A DNA stretch of 64,000 bases from positions 10,000,288 through 10,064,287 of the forward strand of contig OZ038395.1 in NCBI GenBank assembly GCA_964036045.1. The letters run 5' to 3'. The notes under the pieces were generated by a model. The model did not search any database, was not told the origin of the DNA, and saw only the letters and a list, made by a program, of their open reading frames with translations. This DNA comes from Eutreptiella sp. 'Long Island Sound 2002' (taxonomy: Eukaryota > Euglenozoa > Euglenophyceae > Eutreptiales > Eutreptiaceae). Made by a program: the position numbers and the translations under genes. Each line of letters begins with the position of its first letter. Position 1 is the stretch's first letter. Positions 36,901-50,820 of the stretch are shown here, one piece after another.

Positions 36901-39100
36901 AGTTTGACCCAGAATTTAAAACCCATCTTTCCCTACGTTTTTCAGCATGCCGATTCCACCCAAATCAATTCCCAGTCGAAACGGAAACTTTTTTGCGCGC
37001 CGCGCCGCGCGCGCGCCTGGGCAAAATCAGTTCTGGCCAGCCCAGCCTAGGGCCATTCCAGCCAAATCTGGGTATGTCACCGGGGGTACCCCAGTTTGAC
37101 CCAGAATTTCAAACCCATTTTTTTCTACGTTTTTCAGCATGCCGATTCCACCCAAATCGATTCCCGGTCAAAACGGAAACTTTTTTGCGCGCCGCGCCGC
37201 GCGCGCGCCTGGGCAAAATCAGTTCTGGCCAGCCCAGCCTACGGCCATTCCAGCCAAATCTGGGTATGTCACCGGGGGTACCCCAGTTTGACCCAGAATT
37301 TCAAACCCATCTTTCCCTACGTTTTTCAGCATGCCGATTCCACCCAAATCGATTCCCGGTCAAAACGGAAACTTTTTTGCGCGCCGCGCCGCGCGCGCGC
37401 CTGGGCAAAATCAGTTCTGGCCAGCCCAGCCTAGGGCCATTCCAGCCAAATCTGGGTATGTCACCGGGGGTACCCCAGTTTGACCCAGAATTTCGAACCC
37501 ATCTTTCCCTACGTTTTTCAGCATGCCGATTCCACCCAAATCGATTCCCAGTCAAAACGGAAACTTTTTTGCGCGCCGCGCCGCGCGCGCGCCTGGGCAA
37601 AATCAGTTCTGGCCAGCCCAGCCTAGGGGCATTCCAGCCAAATCTGGGTATGTCACCGGGGGTACCCCAGTTTGACCCAGAATTTCAAACCCATCTTTCC
37701 CTACGTTTTTCAGCATGCCGATTCCACCCAAATCGATTCCCGGTCAAAACGGAAACTTTTTTGCGCGCCGCGCCGCGCGCGCGCCTGGGCAAAATCAGTT
37801 CTGGCCAGCCCAGCCTAGGGCCATTCCAGCCAAATCTGGGTATGTCACCGGGGGTACCCCAGTTTGACCCAGAATTTCAAACCCATCTTTCCCTACGTTT
37901 TTCAGCATGCCGATTCCACCCAAATCGATTCCCGGTCAAAACGGAAACTTTTTTGCGCGCCGCGCCGCGCGCGCGCCTGGGCAAAATCAGTTCTGGCCAG
38001 CCCAGCCTAGGGCCATTCCAGCCAAATCTGGGTATGTCACCGGGGGTACCCCAGTTTGACCCAGAATTTCAAACCCATCTTTCCCTACGTTTTTCAGCAT
38101 GCCGATTCCACCCAAATCGATTCCCAGTCAAAACGGAAACTTTTTTGCGCGCCGCGCCGCGCGCGCGCCTGGGCAAAATCAGTTCTGGCCAGCCCAGCCT
38201 AGGGCCATTCCACCCAAATCTGGGTATGTCACCGGGGGTACCCCAGTTTGACCAAGAATTTCAAACCCATCTTTCCCTACGTTTTTCAGCATGCCGATTC
38301 CACCCAAATCGATTCCCGGTCAAGACGGAAACTTTTTTGCGCGCCGCGCCGCGCGCGCGCCTGGGCAAAATCAGTTCTGGCCAGCCCAGCCCAGGGCCAT
38401 TCCGGCCAAATCTGGGTATGTCACCGGGGGTACCCCAGTTTGACCCAGAATTTAAAACCCATCTTTCCCTACGTTTTTCAGCATGCCGATTCCACCCAAA
38501 TCAATTCCCAGTCAAAACGGAAACTTTTTTGCGCGCCGCGCCGCGCGCGCGCCTGGGCAAAATCAGTTCTGGCCAGCCCAGCCTAGGGCCATTCCAGCCA
38601 AATCTGGGTATGTCACCGGGGGTACCCCAGTTTGACCCAGAATTTCAAACCCATTTTTTTCTACGTTTTTCAGCATGCCGATTCCACCCAAATCGATTCC
38701 CGGTCAAAACGGAAACTTTTTTGCGCGCCGCGCCGCGCGCGCGCCTGGGCAAAATCAGTTCTGGCCAGCCCAGCCTACGGCCATTCCAGCCAAATCTGGG
38801 TATGTCACCGGGGGTACCCCAGTTTGACCCAGAATTTCAAACCCATCTTTCCCTACGTTTTTCAGCATGCCGATTCCACCCAAATCGATTCCCGGTCAAA
38901 ACGGAAACTTTTTTGCGCGCCGCGCCGCGCGCGCGCCTGGGCAAAATCAGTTCTGGCCAGCCCAGCCTAGGGCCATTCCAGCCAAATCTGGGTATGTCAC
39001 CGGGGGTACCCCAGTTTGACCCAGAATTTCAAACCCATCTTTCCCTACGTTTTTCAGCATGCCGATTCCACCCAAATCGATTCCCAGTCAAAACGGAAAC
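36700..39100 (+). repeat. Eight-monomer (1536 bp) duplication
   Basis: A unit with cccatttttttctacg occurs near 37112 and 38648, and cctacggcc units follow each, all 1536 bp apart. gaatttaaaaccc and ccaaatcaattcccag are also shared. The two copies differ by several substitutions, for example ccggccaaa near 38403. Confidence 0.8.
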
Positions 39101-39135
39101 TTTTTTGCGCGCCGCGCCGCGCCGCGCGCCTGGGC
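39101..39135 (+). other. One-base insertion in the GC block
   Basis: The G/C block carries an extra base in the form of an added gccgc step (193-bp monomer), shifting the frame. A second +1 change lies at 39709-39716, where cctgggcaaaatc has become cctggagaaaaatc. Confidence 0.85.
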
Positions 39136-40836
39136 AAAATCAGTTCTGGCCAGCCCAGCCTAGGGGCATTCCAGCCAAATCTGGGTATGTCACCGGGGGT
39201 ACCCCAGTTTGACCCAGAATTTCAAACCCATCTTTCCCTACGTTTTTCAGCATGCCGATTCCACCCAAATCGATTCCCGGTCAAAACGGAAACTTTTTTG
39301 CGCGCCGCGCCGCGCGCGCGCCTGGGCAAAATCAGTTCTGGCCAGCCCAGCCTAGGGCCATTCCAGCCAAATCTGGGTATGTCACCGGGGGTACCCCAGT
39401 TTGACCCAGAATTTCAAACCCATCTTTCCCTACGTTTTTCAGCATGCCGATTCCACCCAAATCGATTCCCGGTCAAAACGGAAACTTTTTTGCGCGCCGC
39501 GCCGCGCGCGCGCCTGGGCAAAATCAGTTCTGGCCAGCCCAGCCTAGGGCCATTCCAGCCAAATCTGGGTATGTCACCGGGGGTACCCCAGTTTGACCCA
39601 GAATTTCAAACCCATCTTTCCCTACGTTTTTCAGCATGCCGATTCCACCCAAATCGATTCCCAGTCAAAACGGAAACTTTTTTGCGCGCCGCGCCGCGCG
39701 CGCGCCTGGAGAAAAATCAGTTCTGGCCAGCCCAGCCTAGGGCCATTCCACCCAAATCTGGGTATGTCACCGGGGGTACCCCAGTTTGACCAAGAATTTC
39801 AAACCCATCTTTCCCTACGTTTTTCAGCATGCCGATTCCACCCAAATCGATTCCCAGTCAAAACGGAAACTTTTTTGCGCGCCGCGCCGCGCGCGCGCCT
39901 GGGCAAAATCAGTTCTGGCCAGCCCAGCCTAGGGCCATTCCAGCCAAACCTGGGTATGTCACCGGGGGTACCCCAGTTTGACCCAGAATTTCAAACCCAT
40001 CTTTCCCTACGTTTTTGAGCATGCCGATTCCACCCAAATCGATTCCCGGTCAAAACGGAAAGTTTTTTGCGCGCCGCGCCGCGCGCGCGCCTGGGCAAAA
40101 TCAGTTCTGGCCAGCCCAGCCTAGGGCCATTCCAGCCAAATCTGGGTATGTCACCGGGGGTACCCCAGTTTGACCCAGAATTTCAAACCCATCTTTCCCT
40201 ACGTTTTTCAGCATGCCGATTCCACCCAAATCGATTCCCGGTCAAGACGGAAACTCTTTTGCGCGCCGCGCCGCGCGCGCGCCTGGGCAAAATCAGTTCT
40301 GGCCAGCCCAGTCCAGGGCCATTCCAGCCAAATCTGGGTATGTCACCGGGGGTACCCCAGTTTGACCCAGAATTTAAAACCCATCTTTCCCTACGTTTTT
40401 CAGCATGCCGATTCCACCCAAATCAATTCCCAGTCAAAACGGAAACTTTTTTGCGCGCCGCGCCGCGCGCGCGACTGGGCAAAATCAGTTCTGGCCAGCC
40501 CAGCCTAGGGCCATTCCAGCCAAATCTGGGTATGTCACCGGGGGTACCCCAGTTTGACCCAGAATTTCAAACCCATCTTTCCCTACGTTTTTCAGCATGC
40601 CGATTCCACCCAAATCGATTCCCGGTCAAAACGGAAACTTTTTTGCGCGCCGCGCCGTGCGCGCGCCTGGGCAAAATCAGTTCTGGCCAGCCCAGCCTAC
40701 GGCCATTCCAGCCAAATCTGGGTATGTCACCGGGGGTACCCCAGTTTGACCCAGAATTTCAAACCCATCTTTCCCTACGTTTTTCAGCATGCCGATTCCA
40801 CCCAAATCGATTCCCGGTCAAAACGGAAACTTTTTT

Positions 40837-40860
40837 GCGCGCCGCGCCTCGCGCGCCTGG
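40837..40860 (+). other. Two-base deletion in the GC block (gccgcgcctcgcgcg form)
   Basis: The G/C block reads gccgcgcctcgcgcgcctgg, two bases short with a T inside the otherwise pure G/C run. The identical allele recurs at about 41987-42010, 1150 bp downstream (six monomers minus 2), so it was copied with a local duplication. Confidence 0.9.
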
Positions 40861-43800
40861 GCAAAATCAGTTCTGGCCAGCCCAGCCTAGGGCCATTCCA
40901 GCCAAATCTGGGTATGTCACCGGGGGTACCCCAGTTTGACCCAGAATTTCAAACCCATCTTTCCCTACGTTTTTCAGCATGCCGATTCCACCCAAATCGA
41001 TTCCCGGTCAAAACGGAAACTTTTTTGCGCGCCGCGCCGCGCGCGCGCCTGGGCAAAATCAGTTCTGGCCAGCCCAGCCTAGGGCCATTCCAGCCAAATC
41101 TGGGTATGTCACCGGGGGTACCCCAGTTTGACCCGGAATTTCAAACCCATCTTTCCCTACGTTTTTCAGCATGCCGATTCCACCCAAATCGATTCCCGGT
41201 CAAAACGGAAACTTTTTTGCGCGCCGCGCCGCGCGCGCGCCTGGGCAAAATCAGTTCTGGCCAGCCCAGCCTAGGGCCATTCCAGCCAAACCTGGGTATG
41301 TCACAGGGGGTACCCCAGTTTGACCCAGAATTTCAAACCCATCTTTCCCTACGTTTTTGAGCATGCCGATTCCACCCAAATCAATTCCCAGTCAAAACAA
41401 AAAGTTTTTTGCGCGCCGCGCCGCGCGCGCGCCTGGGCAATATCAGTCCTGGCCAGCCCAGCCTAGGGCCATTCCAGCCAAATCTGGGTATGTCACCGGG
41501 GGTACCCCAGTTTGACCCAGAATTTCAAACCCATCTTTCCCTACGTTTTTCAGCATGCCGATTCCACCCAAATCGATTCCCGGTCAAAACGGAAAGTTTT
41601 TTGCGCGCCGCGCCGCGCGCGCGCCTGGGCAAAATCAGTTCTGGCCAGCCCAGCCTACGGCCATTCCAGCCAAATCTGGGTATGTCACCGGGGGTACCCC
41701 AGTTTGACCCAGAATTTCAAACCCATCTTTCCCTACGTTTTTCAGCATGCCGATTCCACCCAAATCGATTCCCGGTCAAAACAGAAACTTTTTTGCGCGC
41801 CGCGCCGCCCGCGCGCCTGGGCAAAATCAGTTCTGGCCAGCCCAGCCTAGGGCCAATCCAGCCAAATCTGGGTATGTCACCGGGGGTACCCCCGTTTGAC
41901 CCAGAATTTCAAACCCATCTTTCCCTACGTTTTTCAGCATGCCGATTCCACCCAAATCGATTCCCGGTCAAAACGGAAACTTTTTTGCGCGCCGCGCCTC
42001 GCGCGCCTGGGCAAAATCAGTTCTGGCCAGCCCAGCCTAGGGCCATTCCAGCCAAATCTGGGTATGTCACCGGGGGTACCCCAGTTTGACCCAGAATTTC
42101 AAACCCATCTTTCCCTACGTTTTTCAGCATGCCGATTCCACCCAAATCGATTCCCGGTCAAAACAGAAACTTTTTTGCGCGCCGCGCCGCGCGCGCGCCT
42201 GGGCAAAATCAGTTCTGGCCAGCCCAGCCTAGGGCCATTCCAGCCAAATCTGGGTATGTCACCGGGGGTACCCCAGTTTGACCCGGAATTTCAAACCCAT
42301 CTTTCCCTACGTTTTTCAGCATGCCGATTCCACCCAAATCGATTCCCGGTCAAAACGGAAACTTTTTTGCGTGCCGCGCCGCGCGCGCGCCTGGGCAAAA
42401 TCAGTTCTGGCCAGCCCAGCCTAGGGGCATTCCAGCCAAATCTGGGTATGTCACCGGGGGTACCCCAGTTTGACCCAGAATTTCAAACCCATCTTTCCCT
42501 ACGTTTTTCAGCATGCCGATTCCACCCAAATCGATTCCCGGTCAAAACGGAAACTTTTTTGCGCGCCGCGCCGCGCGCGCGCCTGGGCAAAATCAGTTCT
42601 GGCCAGCCCAGCCTAGGGCCATTCCAGCCAAATCTGGGTATGTCACCGGGGGTACCCCAGTTTGACCCAGAACTTCAAACCCATCTTTCCCTACGTTTTT
42701 CAGCATGCCGATTCCACCGAAATCAATTCCCGGTCAAAACGGAAACTTTTTTGCGCGCCGCGCCGCGCGCGCGCCTGGGCAAAATCAGTTCTGGCCACCC
42801 CAGCCTAGGGCCATTCCAGCCAAATCTGGGTATGTCACCGGGGGTACCCCAGTTTGACCCAGAATTTCAAACCCATCTTTCCCTACGTTTTTCAGCATGC
42901 CGATTCCACCCAAATCGATTCCCGGTCAAAACGGAAACTTTTTTGCGCGCCGCGCCGCGCGCGCGCCTGGGCAAAATCAGTTCTGGCCAGCCCAGCCCAG
43001 GGCCATTCCAGCCAAATCTGGGTATGTCACCGGGGGTACCCCAGTTTGACCCAGAATTTCAAACCCATCTTTCCCTACGTTTTTCAGCATGCCGATTCCA
43101 CCCAAATCGATTCCCGGTCAAAACGGAAATTTTTTTGCGCGCCGCGCCGCGCGCGCGCCTGGGCAAAATCAGTTCTGGCCAGCCCAGCCTAGGGCCATTC
43201 CAGCCAAATCTGGGTATGTCACCGGGGGTACCCCAGTTTGACCCAGAATTTCAAACCCATCTTTCCCTACGTTTTTCAGCATGCCGATTCCACCCAAATC
43301 GATTCCCGGTCAAAACGGAAACTTTTTTGCGCGCCGCGCCGCGCGCGCGCCTGGGCAAAATCAGTTCTGGCCAGCCCAGCCTAGGGCCATTCCAGCCAAA
43401 TCTGGGTATGTCACCGGGGGTACCCCAGTTTGACCCAGAATTTCAAACCCATCTTTCCCTACGTTTTTCAGCATGCCGATTCCACCCAAATCGATTCCCG
43501 GTCAAAACGGAAACTTTTTTGCGCGCCGCGCCGCGCGCGCGCCTGGGCAAAATCAGTTCTGGCCAGCCCAGCCTAGGGCCATTCCAGCCAAATCTGGGTA
43601 TGTCACCGGGGGTACCCCAGTTTGACCCGGAATTTCCAACCCATCTTTCCCTACGTTTTTCAGCATGCCGATTCCACCCAAATCGATTCCCGGTCAAAAC
43701 GGAAACTTTTTTGCGCGCCGCGCCGCGCGCGCGCCTGGGCAAAGTCAGTTCTGGCCAGCCCAGCCTAGGGGCATTCCAGCCAAATCTGGGTATGTCACCG

Positions 43801-44666
43801 GGGGTACCCCAGTTTGACCCAGAATTTCAAACCCATCTTTCCCTACGTTTTTCAGCATGCCGATTCCACCCAAATCGATTCCCGGTCAAAACGGAAACTT
43901 TTTTACGCGCCGCGCCGCGCGCGCGCCTGGGCAAAATCAGTTCTGGCCAGCCCAGCCTAGGGCCATTCAAGCCAAATCTGGGTATGTCACCGGGGGTACC
44001 CCAGTTTGACCCAGAATTTTTAACCCATCTTTCCCTACGTTTTTCAGCATGCCGATTCCACCCAAATCGATTCCCGGTCAAAACGGAAACTTTTTTGCGC
44101 GCCGCGCCGCGCGCGCGCCTGGGCAAAATCAGTTCTGGCCAGCCCAGCCTAGGGCCATTACAGCCAAATCTGGGTATGTCACCGGGGGTACCCCAGTTTG
44201 ACCCAGAACTTCAAACCCATCTTTCCCTACGTTTTTCAGCATGCCGATTCCACCCAAATCGATTCCCAGTCAAAACGGAAACTTTTTTGCGCGCCGCGCC
44301 GCGCGCGCGCCTGGGCAAAATCAGTTCTGGCCACCCCAGCGTAGGGCCATTCCAGCCAAATCTGGGTATGTCACCGGGGGTACCCCAGTTTGACCCAGAA
44401 TTTCAAACCCATCTTTCCCTACGTTTTTCAGCATGCCAATTCCACCCAAATCGATTCCCGGTCAAAACGGAAATTTCTTTGCGCGCCGCGCCGCGCGCGC
44501 GCCTGGGCAAAATCAGTTCTGGCCAGCCCAGCCTAGGGCCATTCCAGCCAAATCTGGGTATGTCACCGGGGGTACCCCAGTTTGACCCAGAATTTCAAAC
44601 CCATCTTTCCCTACGTTTTTCAGCATGCCGATTCCACCCAAATCAATTCCCGGTCAAAACGGAAAC

Positions 44667-47600
44667 TTTTTTTGCGCGCCGCGCCGCGCGCGCGCCTGGG
44701 CAAAATCAGTTCTGGCCAGCCCAGCCTAGGGCCATTCCAGCCAAATCTGGGTATGTCACCGGGGGTACCCCAGTTTGACCCAGAATTTCAAACCCATCTT
44801 TCCCTACGTTTTTCAGCATGCCGATTCCACCCAAATCGATTCCCGGTCAAAACGGAAACTTTTTTGCGCGCCGCGCCGCGCGCGCGCCTGGGCAAAATCA
44901 GTTCTGGCCAGCCCAGCCCAGGGCCATTCCAGCCAAATCTGGGTATGTCACCGGGGGTACCCCAGTTTGACCCAGAATTTCAAACCCATCTTTCCCTACG
45001 TTTTTCAGCATGCCGATTCCACCCAAATCGATTCCCGGTCAAAACGGAAACTTTTTTGCGCGCCGCGCCGCGCGCGCGCCTGGGCAAAATCAATTCTGGC
45101 CAGCCCAGCCTAGGGCCATTCCAGCCAAATCTGGGTATGTCACCGGGGGTACCCCAGTTTGACCCAGAATTTCAAACCCATCTTTCCCTACGTTTTTCAG
45201 CATGCCGATTCCACCCAAATCGATTCCCGGTGAAAACGGAAATTTTTTTGCGCGCCGCGCCGCGCGCGCGCCTGGGCAAAATCAATTCTGGCCAGCCCCG
45301 CCTAGGGCCATTCCAGCCAAATCTGGGTATGTCACCGGGGGTACCCCAGTTTGACCCAGAATTTCAAACCCATCTTTCCCTACGTTTTTCAGCATGCCGA
45401 TTCCACCCAAATCGATTCCCGGTCAAAACGGAAACTTTTTTGCGCGCCGCGCCGCGCGCGCGCCTGGGCAAAATCAATTCTGGCCAGCCCAGCCTAGGGC
45501 CATTCCAGCCAAATCTGGGTATGTCACCGGGGGTACCCCAGTTTGACCCAGAATTTCAAACCCATCTTTCCCTACGTTTTTCAGCATGCCGATTCCACCC
45601 AAATCGATTCCCGGTCAAAACGGAAACTTTTTTTGCGCGCCGCGCCGCGCGCGCGCCTGGGCAAAATCAGTTCTGGCCAGCCCAGCCTAGGGCCATTCCA
45701 GCCAAATCTGGGTATGTCACCAGGGGTACCCCAGTTTGACCCAGAATTTCAAACCCATCTTTCCCTACGTTTTTCAGCATGCCGATTCCACCCAAATCGA
45801 TTCCCGGTCAAAACGGAAACTTTTTTGCGCGCCGCGCCGCGCGCGCGCCTGGGCAAAATCAGTTCTGGCCAGCCCAGCCTAGGGCCATTCCAGCCAAATC
45901 TGGGTATGTCACCGGGGGTACCCCAGTTTGACCCGGAATTTCCAACCCATCTTTCCCTACGTTTTTCAGCATGCCGATTCCACCCAAATCGATTCCCGGT
46001 CAAAACGGAAACTTTTTTGCGCGCCGCGCCGCGCGCGCGCCTGGGCAAAATCAGTTCTGGCCAGCCCAGCCTAGGGGCATTCCAGCCAAATCTGGGTATG
46101 TCACCGGGGGTACCCCAGTTTGACCCAGAATTTCAAACCCATCTTTCCCTACGTTTTTCAGCATGCCGATTCCACCCAAATCGATTCCCGGTCAAAACGG
46201 AAACTTTTTTGCGCGCCGCGCCGCGCGCGCGCCTGGGCAAAATCAGTTCTGGCCAGCCCAGCCTAGGGCCATTCCAGCCAAATCTGGGTATGTCACCGGG
46301 GGTACCCCAGTTTGACCCAGAACTTCAAACCCATCTTTCCCTACGTTTTTCAGCATGCCGATTCCACCCAAATCAATTCCCGGTCAAAACGGAAACTTTT
46401 TTGCGCGCCGCGCCGCGCGCGCGCCTGGGCAAAATCAGTTCTGGCCACCCCAGCCTAGGGCCATTCCAGCCAAATCTGGGTATGTCACCGGGGGTACCCC
46501 AGTTTGACCCAGAATTTCAAACCCATCTTTCCCTACGTTTTTCAGCATGCCGATTCCACCCAAATCGATTCCCGGTCAAAACGGAAACTTTTTTGCGCGC
46601 CGCGCCGCGCGCGCGCCTGGGCAAAATCAGTTCTGGCCAGCCCAGCCCAGGGCCATTCCAGCCAAATCTGGGTATGTCACCGGGGGTACCCCAGTTTGAC
46701 CCAGAATTTCAAACCCATCTTTCCCTACGTTTTTCAGCATGCCAATTCCACCCAAATTGATTCCCGGTCAAAACGGAAATTTTTTTGCGCGCCGCGCCGC
46801 GCGCGCGCCTGGGCAAAATCAGTTCTGGCCAGCCCAGCCTAGGGCCATTCCAGCCAAATCTGGGTATGTCACCGGGGGTACCCCAGTTTGACCCAGAATT
46901 TCAAACCCATCTTTCCCTACGTTTTTCAGCATGCCGATTCCACCCAAATCAATTCCCGGTCAAAACGGAAACTTTTTTGCGCGCCGCGCCGCGCGCGCGC
47001 CTGGGCAAAATCAGTTCTGGCCAGCCCAGCCCAGGGTCATTCCAGCCAAATCTGGGTATGTCACCGGGGGTACCCCAGTTTGACCCAGAATTTCAAACCG
47101 ATCTTTCCCTACGTTTTTCAGCATGCCGATTCCACCCAAATCGATTCCCGGTCAAAACGGAAACTTTTTTTGCGCGCCGCGCCGCGCGCGCGCCTGGGCA
47201 AAATCAGTTCTGGCCAGCCCAGCCTAGGGCCATTCCAGCCAAATCTGGGTATGTCACCAGGGGAACCCCAGTTTGACCCAGAATTTCAAACCCATCTTTC
47301 CCTACGTTTTTCAGCATGCCGATTCCACCCAAATCGATTCCGGTCAAAACGGAAACTTTTTTGCGCGCCGCGCCGCGCGCGCGCCTGGGCAAAATCAGTT
47401 CTGGCCAGCCCAGCCTAGGGCCATTCCAGCCAAATCTGGGTATGTCACCGGGGGTACCCCAGTTTGACCCAGAATTTCAAACCCATCTTTCCCTACGTTT
47501 TTCAGCATGCCGATTCCACCCGAATCGATTCCCGGTCAAATCGGAAACTTTTTTGCGCGCCGCGCCGCGCGCGCGCCTGGGCAAAATCAGTTCTGGCCAG

Positions 47601-50600
47601 CCCAGCCTAGGGCCATTCCAGCCAAATCTGGGTATGTCACCGGGGGTACCCCAGTTTGACCCAGAATTTCAAACCCATCTTTCCCTACGTTTTTCAGCAT
47701 GCCGATTCCACCCAAATCGATTCCCGGTCAAAACGGAAACTTTTTTGCGCGCCGCGCCGCGCGCGCGCCTGGGCAAAATCAATTCTGGCCAGCCCAGCCT
47801 AGGGCCATTCCAGCCAAATCTGGGTATGTCACCGGGGGTACCCCAGTTTGACCCAGAATTTCAAACCCATCTTTCCCTACGTTTTTCAGCATGCCGATTC
47901 CACCCAAATCGATTCCCGGTGAAAACGGAAATTTTTTTGCGCGCCGCGCCGCGCGCGCGCCTGGGCAAAATCAGTTCTGGCCAGCCCAGCCCAGGGCCAT
48001 TCCAGCCAAATCTGGGTATGTCACCGGGGGTACCCCAGTTTGACCCAGAATTTCAAACCCATCTTTCCCTACGTTTTTCAGCATGCCGATTCCACCCAAA
48101 TCGATTCCCGGTCAAAACGGAAACTTTTTTGCGCGCCGCGCCGCGCGCGCGCCTGGGCAAAATCAGTTCTGGCCAGCCCAGCCCAGGGCCATTCCAGCCA
48201 AATCTGGGTATGTCACCGGGGGTACCCCAGTTTGACCCAGAATTTCAAACCCATCTTTCCCTACGTTTTTCAGCATGCCGATTCCACCCAAATCGATTCC
48301 CGGTCAAAACGGAAACTTTTTTGCGCGCCGCGCCGCGCGCGCGCCTGGGCAAAATCAATTCTGGCCAGCCCAGCCTAGGGCCATTCCAGCCAAATCTGGG
48401 TATGTCACCGGGGGTACCCCAGTTTGACCCAGAATTTCAAACCCATCTTTCCCTACGTTTTTCAGCATGCCGATTCCACCCAAATCGATTCCCGGTGAAA
48501 ACGGAAATTTTTTTGCGCGCCGCGCCGCGCGCGCGCCTGGGCAAAATCAATTCTGGCCAGCCCCGCCTAGGGCCATTCCAGCCAAATCTGGGTATGTCAC
48601 CGGGGGTACCCCAGTTTGACCCAGAATTTCAAACCCATCTTTCCCTACGTTTTTCAGCATGCCGATTCCACCCAAATCGATTCCCGGTCAAAACGGAAAC
48701 TTTTTTTGCGCGCCGCGCCGCGCGCGCGCCTGGGCAAAATCAGTTCTGGCCAGCCCAGCCTAGGGCCATTCCAGCCAAATCTGGGTATGTCACCAGGGGT
48801 ACCCCAGTTTGACCCAGAATTTCAAACCCATCTTTCCCTACGTTTTTCAGCATGCCGATTCCACCCAAATCGATTCCCGGTCAAAACGGAAACTTTTTTG
48901 CGCGCCGCGCCGCGCGCGCGCCTGGGCAAAATCAGTTCTGGCCAGCCCAGCCTAGGGCCATTCCAGCCAAATCTGGGTATGTCACCGGGGGTACCCCAGT
49001 TTGACCCGGAATTTCCAACCCATCTTTCCCTACGTTTTTCAGCATGCCGATTCCACCCAAATCGATTCCCGGTCAAAACGGAAACTTTTTTGCGCGCCGC
49101 GCCGCGCGCGCGCCTGGGCAAAATCAGTTCTGGCCAGCCCAGCCTAGGGGCATTCCAGCCAAATCTGGGTATGCCACCGGGGGTACCCCAGTTTGACCCA
49201 GAATTTGAAACCCATCTTTCCCTACGTTTTTCAGCATGCCGATTCCACCCAAATCGATTCCCGGTCAAAACGGAAACTTTTTTGCGCGCCGCGCCGCGCG
49301 CGCGCCTGGGCAAAATCAGTTCTGGCCAGCCCAGCCTAGGGCCATTCAAGCCAAATCTGGGTATGTCACCGGGGGTACCCCAGTTTGACCCAGAATTTTT
49401 AACCCATCTTTCCCTACGTTTTTCAGCATGCCGATTCCACCCAAATCGATTCCCGGTCAAAACGGAAACTTTTTTGCGCGCCGCGCCGCGCGTGCGCCTG
49501 GGCAAAATCAGTTCTGGCCAGCCCAGCCTAGGGCCATTCCAGCCAAATCTGGGTATGTCACCGGGGGTACCCCAGTTTGACCCAGAACTTCAAACCCATC
49601 TTTCCCTACGTTTTTCAGCATGCCGATTCCACCCAAATCAATTCCCGGTCAAAACGGAAACTTTTTTGCGCGCCGCGCCGCGCGCGCGCCTGGGCAAAAT
49701 CAGTTCTGGCCACCCCAGCCTAGGGCCATTCCAGCCAAATCTGGGTATGTCACCGGGGGTACCCCAGTTTGACCCAGAATTTCAAACCCATCTTTCCCTA
49801 CGTTTTTCAGCATGCCGATTCCACCCAAATCGATTCCCGGTCAAAACGGAAACTTTTTTGCGCGCCGCGCCGCGCGCGCGCCTGGGCAAAATCAGTTCTG
49901 GCCAGCCCAGCCCAGGGCCATTCCAGCCAAATCTGGGTATGTCACCGGGGGTACCCCAGTTTGACCCAGAATTTCAAACCCATCTTTCCCTACGTTTTTC
50001 AGCATGCCAATTCCACCCAAATTGATTCCCGGTCAAAACGGAAATTTTTTTGCGCGCCGCGCCGCGCGCGCGCCTGGGCAAAATCAGTTCTGGCCAGCCC
50101 AGCCTAGGGCCATTCCAGCCAAATCTGGGTATGTCACCGGGGGTACCCCAGTTTGACCCAGAATTTCAAACCCATCTTTCCCTACGTTTTTCAGCATGCC
50201 GATTCCACCCAAATCAATTCCCGGTCAAAACGGAAACTTTTTTGCGCGCCGCGCCGCGCGCGCGCCTGGGCAAAATCAGTTCTGGCCAGCCCAGCCCAGG
50301 GCCATTCCAGCCAAATCTGGGTATGTCACCGGGGGTACCCCAGTTTGACCCAGAATTTCAAACCGATCTTTCCCTACGTTTTTCAGCATGCCGATTCCAC
50401 CCAAATCGATTCCCGGTCAAAACGGAAACTTTTTTGCGCGCCGCGCCGCGCGCGCGCCTGGGCAAAATCAATTCTGGCCAGCCCAGCCTAGGGCCATTCC
50501 AGCCAAATCTGGGTATGTCACCGGGGGTACCCCAGTTTGACCCAGAATTTCAAACCCATCTTTCCCCACGTTTTTCAGCATGCCGATTCCACCCAAATCG

Positions 50601-50820
50601 ATTCCCGGTGAAAACGGAAACTTTTTTGCGCGCCGCGCCGCGCGCGCGCCTGGGCAAAATCAATTCTGGCCAGCCCGGCCTAGGGCCATTCCAGCCAAAT
50701 CTGGGTATGTCAGCGGGGGTACCCCAGTTTGACCCAGAATTTCAAACCCATCTTTCCCTACGTTTTTCAGCATGCCGATTCCACCCAAATCGATTCCCGG
50801 TCAAAACGGAAACTTTTTTT
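44667..50820 (+). other. Five T7 alleles of the T6 tract
   Basis: The tract before the G/C block has seven Ts at 44667, 45628, 47165, 48701 and 50814. Spacings are 961, 1537, 1536 and 2113 bp, all whole numbers of monomers plus the inserted base or bases. They are absent elsewhere, so a single slippage event probably spread by local duplication. Each is a frameshift. Confidence 0.85.
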
